Source of the DNA: Ectocarpus siliculosus
Taxonomy: Eukaryota > Sar > Phaeophyceae > Ectocarpales > Ectocarpaceae
Direction: 5' to 3'
NCBI GenBank assembly: GCA_000310025.1
Contig: FN648599.1
Span: 98,153-127,483, forward strand
Length of the DNA: 29,331 bases
Shown: positions 1 to 10,004 of the stretch, one piece after another
Numbering within the stretch: the stretch's first letter is position 1
Layout: each line of letters begins with the position of its first letter
The notes under the pieces: generated by a model
Seen by the model: the letters and a program-made list of their open reading frames with translations, nothing else
Told to the model about the DNA's origin: nothing
Databases searched by the model: none
Translations under genes and position numbers: made by a program

Positions 1-1
1 A

Positions 2-22
2 CCCCCCCCCCCCCCCCCCCCC
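2..22. repeat. Poly(C) tract at the window edge
   Basis: An almost pure C run begins the window. Such runs commonly stop sequence assembly, which would explain why the NOT1 gene is cut here. Confidence 0.9.
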
Positions 23-200
23 TCCAATATATTCTTGTATTCTTATCGAACGAAAACAGCACAAAAATCTTACACGAAGCAGCGAATCCGTTCTCAACCC
101 TAGTACGACAACATCGAAAAAAACGGCAGTGCCCTTAATTCCAACGAAACCAAAAGACCATCTCTCTCCCGCCCCCCGCCCCCCCCTCCGCCATCTCGAG

Positions 201-262
201 GACGCGTGGTCAACGGTCTATAACCCTAAGGCCTACCAAAACATGAGCACGCCCCCCTTATC
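201..262 (+). repeat. Dispersed intronic repeat, copy A
   Basis: Contains GTCAACGGTCTATAACC and AAAACATGAGCACGCCCC. It ends a few bases from the NOT1 exon 27 donor (268). It is most like copy C. Confidence 0.55.
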
Positions 263-268
263 TCTCAC

Positions 269-3200
269 CACCACGACCAGGAGCTTGACGTAGGCGTCGA
301 CGACCACGTACGACAGCTGCTTCGCCTTGTCCTCCGGAGAACTGCCCATGGCGAGGGTCACACTTGGTGCCCTCCCGGTCTTGACGCAGGCGTCCACGAC
401 CAGGTCCGTCGCCACGCGGAAGAAACGCTCCGTCGACTGATGATTGATGATTGGTCCCACATTTTTCGGAACGAAGGGCGCGCCCGCGAGAGAGAGAGAG
501 AGAGAGACAACACGGGGAAGCATAGGGGAGGGGGGGTGGGGGTGGGGGTGGCGGGGGAGGAGGGTCTAACATCATGTCCGACTCTTTGACGTTTGTAAAC
601 ATATACTCAAAAAAGAGGGGGGGAAATCGTCTCGAGGAGCCCAAGCCGTCGATAACCGCTGCACGCCGTGTGGGAATGACAGAAACCTAGCTACATATCT
701 CGACGAGGGGTACGTTAGGCGGGTGTTCGCGACCCAGAATCTGCAAGCAACGAGTGGCCATTCTTTCTCCCAAGTATTGTACCTAACCCCCGCGAGAGAC
801 GAGCCAACAACAGTCCCAGCCTCGTCGTCAACGCCAGGAGTTCTTTCTCTATTATAGACAAGAGAGGAACTCCAAGTACAAGAGGGTAAGAAACGCGGAC
901 GAACAGCACCGTCACCGCCTTCGCCAACACCACGACGATGGCATGAAAAACGCGAAAATAAGCAGCCCACCGTTGACGCCGCCGCCACTTGCAACACCAC
1001 GACGAGGTAATGAACAAGCGGATAAACCGCACCATCGTCAACAACACGACAACCCTAGTGCTGCACCTCGTCCGTCTTGAGCACGTTCTTGACGTGCAGC
1101 GCCTGCAGGATGGCGGCCGAGCTCGCCTCCTCGCTGGCGGTGCTGTCGCTCACCACCCGCATCCAGTAGTGCAAGATGTGCGTCACCTGCATGGCAGCGT
1201 GGACGACACGAGAACGCCCAACAGAAAAATGAGCACATGCCGGCTGCAGCCTTTTTACTAATGGTCTATTTCAGAGCAAAGAGTTCGCCACTTGTCGTCA
1301 CGTGCATTGAACAAGGAACGCAAACACCAATATCGAAAATCCCTTGACGCCAAGGGAAGCATCGAATATCTCCGATTCGCGCTCGACTGCCTAAGCTTTT
1401 CATCCACCCGCCTGGCCGACAGCAGCAACAATCATGGCCGTGTCACGATTTTCTTTACCAAGGTCTGCAGCAGCGTGCGCACCCCCCCCCCCCCCCCCCC
1501 AAATGTTTATTTTTCCACCACCACTCACGTCATCACGGATGCCGGCGGGGTCGTTCCTCCCGGCGTTTGCGCCCGGGCCCGCGGTCGGGCCCGGAATCGG
1601 AGTGCCGGGGGCCACACGGGGTCCTCCCGCCGGGGACATGGCATGCATCGAAGGGCTCTTCGGTGGTGCCTGCACGTACAGTACAGAGTACGTGGCAACA
1701 AGGAGACATCGATTTCCATGTAGGCGTAAATAACAGAATCAGGATATATCCGCAAAACAGGCAGGGAAGAAAGGTGGGAACTCAGTTCTTCAAAGTGTTC
1801 TTGTGGGTGTAATTTGATCATATTATAGTAACAGCAGCAGCACGAGTGATACGACGTTGGCCGGTCGTTAGGTCTTCAGTTGCCACAAACAAAAAAAAAA
1901 TGAGAAACGTTTTAGCGCCGCTGCCGCTGCTGCTGTAGCCTCGGCTCTTGTATGTGCTCACAACCCTCAAGCCGGGAGGAAACTGACTTTGCCCTCGGCC
2001 GGGTACAAGCATAGGGTACGTACTGTTGGCCAGGAGCGCAAAGCCTCCCGGAAGGGGTACAGTATATTCAACACCCCCCACACCAGAACCCGGAGTGCTC
2101 CGCCCCGGCTTTGTGCTGATGCGAGGTCAATGGTCTAACGACTACGGCATGCACGGCTATGAGTACCCCCTCCACCCAAAGGTATTTGTCACCGTACCGT
2201 TGTCTCTTGTGTCACTCCCACCTTTCTGACTTGGTCCGGGTGTGTGGCGACTCTGAGCTCCGACATGAGGTGCAGGAACTGCTGAGCCAGCACCGGCTTC
2301 TTGTCCCCCTGGAGGTGGCTCAACGTCTCCAATGTTTTCGCGAACGACTGCTATAAACGTGTAAAACGTCCATGTGAAGCAACAATGTTTTTGAAAAAAA
2401 AAAAAAAGAGGAAACGCGGGAGGGAAAGAGAGAGGGAGGAACCACAATCAGCGTTTTACCGCAAAGAAAAACGAACGAAAGCGAGGAAAGAAACAGCTAC
2501 GACGTTTCCCACGAAACCAAACTCCTGTCGATAAAGGTATCATGTGTACTCGAAGCTTACGACCACGACCCGGGGAGGCCAACAACACCCCCAAACCAAA
2601 CCAAACCAAACCAAACCAAACCAAACCAAACCGAAACTTGCCTTCATGGTGGTCACCCGGTAAACCTTGCCCTCCGGGCCGTTCGAGTCCGGGTGGTCGA
2701 ACACGCACTGCCGGATCAGCGCCACGGCGTAGAGGCCCCACTCCTCCTGGAGAAGCTGGATGCGCTGGTGGAGCTGGGAGCCCTTGTTGGCCGCCTCTTC
2801 GGGAGAACCGCCGAAGGTAGAGACGATGCTTCGCGCGAGGAAGGCGTCCGTCCTCTCCATGTCCACCATCTTCATCTGGAGCGTATGCAACGTAGCATAG
2901 CGCGTCACCAACAACAGTAGTCAAGCGGAAAAATTAGATGAGGGAGGGCTAATCAGCGCGTGGGGATATGACTGGGGCCGGGAGGCATGCGAATCTCAAA
3001 AAGCTTTAAAAAAAAACAATGAATTGCAACAACGCCCGTGTCCCAGGCACTGACTTGATATAGAAAGAGTACAGCAGCATGTCACCTTTTGTTTGCTTCC
3101 CGCCATAACGCAAACGAAAAAAAAACAGAAAAACAGCGTACTGCTTTTACTCGACGCGCCAAGAACAAACGCGTGCTGCAATAGAGGTTGCCGACGATTC

Positions 3201-4423
3201 ATTGACAGTTACGGTATTCTTCCTCCACGCTCAAAGGTGCTATTGTACCATTAAACACGTAAGGTCGTGTTTCCAAACATCCAGACACCTTGGGGGACGA
3301 GTAAACGGAGCCTCCATCAGGTGCGCTTCACAACGACGAGAAAACACACAAACCGGAAGCAATACAAGTGAAACGCCAAAAAGAATAAACCAAAACACAG
3401 GTAGTGGTGCGTTCCGCACACGCAATACGGACTACTTTATGTGCCAATTTATCCCGGGCTCTGACCTGTGGATAAAGAGAGATGAAATCCCTCGAGTTAA
3501 CTAGTTGTAAGAGAAAATAAAAACAACATACCAATAACCCGAAAGCTATGGACTGCTACATTTGCCAAAGCTATCCCGGACTCTGACCTGTGGATACAAA
3601 AATTCATCGAGTTATCGAAACACAAAAATAACGCATCACAGAGCAAGCGAAACCTACGCCACCACGGCCAGGGCGCACCTGAACGAGGTACTTGAGTGCG
3701 GCGAGGTGGAGCTTCCTCGAGCCCGGCCCGATGATCGCCTGAGGGGGCAGCCCCGTGTACCACTGCGTGAGCAGGTCCTCCTTGTTCCGGCCGGACACGA
3801 GGGAGGTCCTCACCGTCCGGAGGCACAGCTCCAGCACTGCCGCGTAGACCTGTGAGGCCACGTGACGAACGACCGCAGCAGCAACGACAGCAGCAGCAAA
3901 GAGGTGCGGCGGACCCCGCAAATGAAAAAAACATAAAAAGAAAATGTTGATGGGCAACAAAAACGACGACGACGACCACCACCACCAATACGCCGTAGTA
4001 CCGCCAGTCAGTGCTGGCTGAGTCACGATCGTACAGGGGAAAGGGACCACGGTCGACAACACACCCTACGTCTTGTCTGTCCAACCCTCCCCATAAGTTT
4101 GCAAACCATGAACCCTTCCCACCATCACCCCCGACAAGTACCACTAGATAGCTCCCGTTTGCCTCTGGGGTCTATTCATTACGTACGAGACTCGTTTTCA
4201 TCCGCCCCACTCCCCCTCCCGCATGGCCAACGGTCTAGCCGATCAAGGTATGCAAAACACGAGCACCTCGCCCTCTTACCTCCACTCTCAGCAGGGGAAC
4301 CGCGGCCGGGTTGTCTTCCTTGCCGCGGGCCATCTCGAACAGACGGTTGAACACGGCGCGAGCGAACTTGGTGAGCGCGTCCTCTCGCGCGCTCAGCGGC
4401 ACGCTCTTTCCGACGGTCACGAT
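269..4423 (-). CDS. CNOT1: NOT1 exons 21-27: connector region before the Not1 domain
   Basis: Exons 4423-4280, 3849-3679, 2875-2642, 2347-2222, 1669-1529, 1186-1067 and 436-269 (48, 57, 78, 42, 47, 40 and 56 codons) are all phase 0 at both ends. They correspond to the MIF4G-C/connector region of CNOT1. Matching blocks are SAREDALTKFARAVFNRLFE, ALHVKNVLKTDE followed by STERFFRVATDLVVDACV, and SYVVVDAYVKLLVVV at the left end. Exon 23 ends at an AAG/GCAAGT junction, a GC-AG intron. Exon 25 is Gly/Pro-rich. The next expected exon, leading into the C-terminal Not1 domain that binds NOT2-NOT3, is not in the 268 bases that remain to the left. Confidence 0.9.
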
Positions 4424-4518
4424 CTGGACGAAAAAAGAAGAGAGGTTCGTCGTTGTAACGGGAGAGAAAAAGAGAGGCAACACAGTGAGATGAGCGAGAG
4501 GAAGATAGAGAGATAGAG

Positions 4519-4581
<63 letters not shown>

Positions 4582-6923
4582 AAGAGGGAGAGAGAGAGAG
4601 AAAGAGGGAGAGAGAAATTTGAGCCTCTCGGTCAGGTGGAACTCGGCCCGAGAACTTTGATGCCTAGGGCGCTGGTACTGTTAGGGTAAAAATGTCTTGG
4701 GGACTCTTCGAAGCTTGATGCTCACAACGACGACCGCAACCAATATTATAGATGTATGCTAAAATAGCACCTTTGACAACGAAGGTCGGCAGGAAAAGCA
4801 GAGAGGCCCCTGATGATCGAGACTTCGACATCCGCACCGGGCAAACAAGGTCCAGCCAAACCTCAACCAAGACAGAACAACGTCCCACCCCCCGTTATCC
4901 CTCTCCTCTGTGCTCACTTCAGCAGCAAGTAGCACGGTCTTCAGCCTCCCCCCCCATCCCGCTCCGGTCCAACACAAACACACTTACCTCCTGCAGCGCG
5001 GCCGACAGCTCCTGGTCCCGGTTGGCGGCGTGAAGCGTCAGCTCCGGCCCGCCGCCGGCCCGCCTGTGCGCGGTCAGCAGCCCTCCAATCGCCATGTCCA
5101 GCCGCCCGATCGCCGCCTGCCACGCCGTCAGCGCTTGCTCCAGCGTCAGCTCCACCGCCTGCTGCGGGCTCATGCCGGCGCCGCCGCGCCCCCCCGCCAC
5201 CGCCTTCGCCCCGCCTCCATGCATGCCGCTCATCGCGGGGCTCGCGGGGGACTCCGACGGCAGCAGCCGGGGAGAGGGCCCCCCGGCTCCTCCGCCGGCC
5301 CCCCCTCCCGACGGCGTGGGCCCGGCCGCGGGCGAGCGGGTCACCGCCGGCTGCCTCGGCACCCGCTGAAAGGCCTCGTACACCAGGAGCTGCTGCGGGC
5401 GGAGCCCGCCCGGCTTGGGCCGGAGCGACTCCGGCAGGGCCCCCGGGTAGCGGAGGTTGTTGAAGATGCTCATGTCGTAGAAGGGCTGGCCCGTGGTCTC
5501 CCGGCTCTTGCGCCGGGCCTGCAGCGCCGGAGCAACCGCCTCGTCGATGTCCCGCATGGCCTTCTCCGTCGCCGCCTTCTCGATCAGCATGCACCCCAGC
5601 TCCAGGTTCTCCGACGAGCAAAGGTGGACGAGCCCCTCCGTCGTGGCCTGGTCGGCGCCCGGCGCGGCCGTCGACAGCAGGGACCGCATGTGGTTGCCGA
5701 TGCTGACCCGGAGGGGCTCCTTGCACGTCACCAGCGCGAGGGAGCCGGCGAGGTTGCTCACCATGAGGTGGGCCGCCTGGACCACACAAGACAAGATTGC
5801 AAAACGACGTGACAAAAAAGGGGAACGAAGCAAGGACGGAGGACGTTAAGGCGACAATCGAATGGCTCTTGCTTGTGTTGTTGTCAAGATGCACCACTAG
5901 GAAACGAAACGGATGCAGATACTGTACGCCATGCAGATATTGGTGGTGCTTGCACAACGAAACAAATTTGAACAAAACGAAAAAACGACCCAACAATTGC
6001 ATATTTTTTGTCTTCGTCCCGCTTCAAAGCAACGTCGACGCCCCAACTCAAACACGAGCTACACATACATGCCAGCAGGACCAAACAGAACGCGAACGCC
6101 ACAACGAACATAGATACCAAAAGAGTTTCTCGCGAAAACGAAAACTATAACAAGAGTCTCGACGTTCGCCACACACCTTTCGCATCTTGTTCTCGTCCGC
6201 CTCCATGGCGAAGTCCTTCTGCACCAGCTCCTTCGACGTGATGCAGGCGATCGTCACGCTCCTCTCCACCACGGGCTGGATGATCTCTCGAATGGCCCGG
6301 TCCACCGCCACCGGCACCACCCTCTTCAGCACGTCCTTCAGCTGCGGCTGCGCCGCGAAAACCTCCAGGTTAGGGTTAATCGTCACGTACGACGCGAGGT
6401 TCGGGATGACCGTCTGCTGGTCCTGCTGCTTCTGCGCCGCACCGCCTCCACCTCCCGCCTGCGCGCCCGCTCTCTCCCCCGCCCCCCGCCCCTGTATACC
6501 CCCCTCACCATTTCCTCCCCTCTCCCCGTCCCATCCTCGGGCGACCCCGCGGCGCTGGCGCCGGCGATCTTGTTGCCGGCACCGCCGCCCGCCGCCGCCG
6601 TCGTCGCGGCACCCGAGGCGGCCGCGGCCGCCGACTCCTCGCGCAGGCGCTCGGCTTCCGCGCGGGCCGCGGCCCGGTGGGCCGAGAGGTTGAAGTCCGG
6701 GTTCTTCTCCTTGGCAGGGGTCATGCGCGTGCGGAGCCGGCCGTACATGGGCACGTCTGCGATGGTCACGTTGAACTTCTGGCAGAGCATCTCGATCTCG
6801 AACTTGATGTTCATCTTGAGGTCTTCCAGCTCGTACATCTGGGGGGGGAAGGGGGTGGATGAGACGACGATGTATTTCGCCGCAACGAGCGGCAATGGTT
6901 GGGTCGAGTCAGTTTCTGCGGGG

Positions 6924-7004
<81 letters not shown>

Positions 7005-9971
7005 GCCACCATCACCACACAACCAAACGACGAAAGCAACCGCTTGCCGTTGTCGCGCGTGCGCTCTAGAGATCGACCCACCAAAACTCTGTCCCGCCCA
7101 GACACGACTTCTTGACGACATCAACACAACGCACCCCGTGCTTCCCACTACGCGAAACCCATCGACACTCTGGCCAGTCCAGACACGACTACTTTGACGA
7201 CGACAGCAACACAACGCACCTCGTGCAAGGCCGAGAAGAGCCCCATGATCCACGGGTTAGGCGGCTTGAAGACGCGGCTGTTTCCCGACGGGGCCCCCTC
7301 CAGAATCTTCGCCACGAACGGGGTCACCGCGATCAGGCGCCCCGTCTCGTACCCCTGCGCGCAAGTCGAGGCGCCAGCCCGCACGAGAGAAATCAACACG
7401 CAAGGAAAACTTCCGTCGTTATAGCAGCAGCGTCTTCACGAGGGGGGCTGGCAACTACACCACCACAGCCAGCGCACAAAAATCTCTGCAACATGCTTGT
7501 CTGCCCCGTGCATTGAGGCCGGCCCGCTCAAAGAACACAAGAATGGAAGACGAGGAATAGGCGTCATTACACGAGAGTGCGGGGAGCATCCTTCGAGCAA
7601 GACGAGGAGGAAGCGAGAGAGGGGAGGGTAAGGGAGAAGAAAGAGAAGAGGGCAAGAGAAGGAACAAAGCGTGCTCGAGAATGAAACAGCAAAAAACCAA
7701 AGAGACGGGGGCCAAAACACAGACGCTCCTCGCGCACACATCGCCGGCAACAAAAACAAAACACAACTGGCGCCCTCCCGCTGTGTACGGTATCTACAAG
7801 CATCGAAACTCGCTCTATACCACCAGAGGCACGCATGCACATGTATGTAAAAACACTACTTCTAATCTACACACGCAACCAACCTGGAAAAGAAGCTCCT
7901 TCATGTCCAGCTCCCTCTGTAGGACGGGCTTGTCCCGCCCCAGCGTAATCTTGCCCAGCCAGGACCCGAGGTTCTTGAGGAGGGACCGCTCAGAGGTGGA
8001 CGTGATGATCTTCTGCGACCGGAGCAGCTTGCCGACGTTGTGGAACACGCTCTTGAGGATCGCATCCATGAGCGGCGGGGTCTGTTTTTTTTTGGGTTCG
8101 AGGATGCGTGTTCGATTTGTTCGGGCCGTGTGCAGCGGGACAAGGAGCGAGGGACGAGACAGAGCGAGCGTTGTGTGCGTAAAAAAAAAGTGTTCTGGTT
8201 GCTCGTTCCTCTCATCCCATATGCGCAGCGGGGGGACGGGGCACCAGGGACAAGGATCGCATATTTTATCACGTCCTAATCACCCCTATTACGTCCGTGT
8301 CGGTAAGGCTGGGGCGTGGGCATCCGACCGAGACAGATTACACTGCATGCATGTTTTCCCCGCTCCTCTCCCTGACCCATTTGCTGCCATGCGGCGAAGG
8401 ACCGAGATAGAAAGCTTTCGCGCGGGAAACGCATTCAGAACACACCCGCGGCAACAGGATCACGTGCAGCCATAGCTGGATGGCCAGGCGGGTACAGCAG
8501 TCACGGAAGACAAACAAGAGGCTCGAACGGGTAGTCTTTTCTGTGAGGTTATGTTTACTTTCTAAAAACAAGAGGGGGCGCGACACACGACAAGGCTAAG
8601 ACCAAATACAGACAAAACAGGGGGGGGGGGGTCTACTACTATCTCTTTCTCGCTTTCACCTCAAGCTCCTTTACAAGGTCCAAGTAAAGGTCGTGGAAGT
8701 TCGGCTGCGTGCAGATGCGCTTCACCACCAGGTAGTTGGCCAGCCAACCGTGGTGCTCCGGGTGGTTCTGAATGTGCGTCTTGATCTCCGACACCTTCAA
8801 CGTTGCCCGCGGGGGGAGAAGGGAGAGTTAGCTGACCACTGGATTCTGGAAGGGGCATGCGTTTCTGCGTCGCCCTACAAAAGCCACGCAAGGAGACACT
8901 ACTTAAATGCCACGCAATGCATGTGATAGTCGTGCGCATAGCGCAGTACGTTCGACTTGACACAAACGGTACAGTGTGGATCAACAACGAGACTAAAAAT
9001 AATTTCAGCACATGATGGTGGCGGATTGGGTGGTGAGCTACTCGTCACCAGAAAGAAAAAAAAAAACAGCAAACAAACGCACGGAAGGATATCGGAGTCG
9101 GTAAACATAAAAATCACCGAAGACGCAGTAAGCACGGCCGATTACATACACAACGGCACACACACACACACACCTTCGACGAAAGGTTGGACGTCGTGAC
9201 GTTGTTGATCACGAAGTGAATGCGGTCCATCACACCCTCCGGCGGGTTCACCAGAGCCGTGGGCTCCTCCGCCTTGGCCATGAGGATGTCCATGTTAGGC
9301 GTTCCGAGGCTGTCCGGTGCCCTCGGCTGTTCATTCGCGAAAGGATGGGTCGAAAACGATCGTGGTCCATCAGGACATGCCGAAGAGCCCCCGCAGCAAA
9401 AAAGCCAAAGACAAAACAGGGCGCGACATGTTGACTGACCGGCCGCACACAAGACAAGTCTAGGAGCACAAGCCTAAGGCTCCCACTCACTCAAAATCGG
9501 GGACGAAAACATGCACAGCAATGCAGGGAGCGACAGCCTTTTGTGTCGCACAACCAACATCAACCGCAACATCTAACGCATCCCACCACAACCCAAGAGG
9601 TAACGCGCCCGCACGTACGCCCCGTCAACACTGCTCTCTCCCCTCACCGGCAAAGCTCCGCCCCTGCCCTTCCTCGGAGCAGGCACCACGGCACCGTTCT
9701 CTACCGCCGCCGCCGCCCCGCCTGCCGCCGCCCCGCCATCCTGCGGCAACCCCGGTCCGCCCGCTGACGCCCCCCATGTGTCGTGCACTCCCGGCGCGCC
9801 CGCCGAGCCCTGCTCCCCGAGCCCCGCGGGGTGCTGCCCAAGGCCGCCGAAGGCCAGGGCCCCACCCAGGCCAAGCCCGCTGTTGGACGACCCGGGGGCG
9901 GCCCCACCGGCAGCGCCATCTTGGCCGGGTGCTCCCCCCGCCGCGGCGGCTCCTCCTGCGGGAGCCTGCCC

Positions 9972-10004
<33 letters not shown>

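Larger units (their letters stand above)
1..268 (-). other. Start of NOT1 intron 27, running off the left edge
   Basis: The minus strand continues from the GTGAGA donor after exon 27. No further NOT1 coding block is visible. The intron carries a copy of the dispersed repeat (about 201-262), C-rich runs around 171-187, and the terminal C homopolymer. Confidence 0.8.

Noticed and set aside
2020-2172. tRNA-derived SINE reading of the dispersed repeat (GGTCTAACGAC as an A box)
   Set aside because: No matching B box at the right distance in any copy and no 3' tail, so the class of element is left open.
4910-5849. Long plus-strand frames opposite NOT1 exon 20
   Set aside because: Shadows of a GC-rich exon on the other strand; the minus-strand frame has clear DUF3819 similarity.
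6187-6693. Plus-strand frame opposite NOT1 exons 18-19
   Set aside because: Antisense shadow rich in Pro/Arg/Ser; nothing conserved.
6859-7253. Frames with long Arg-Glu or Ser-Leu dipeptide runs
   Set aside because: Translation of the GA/CT microsatellite in an intron.
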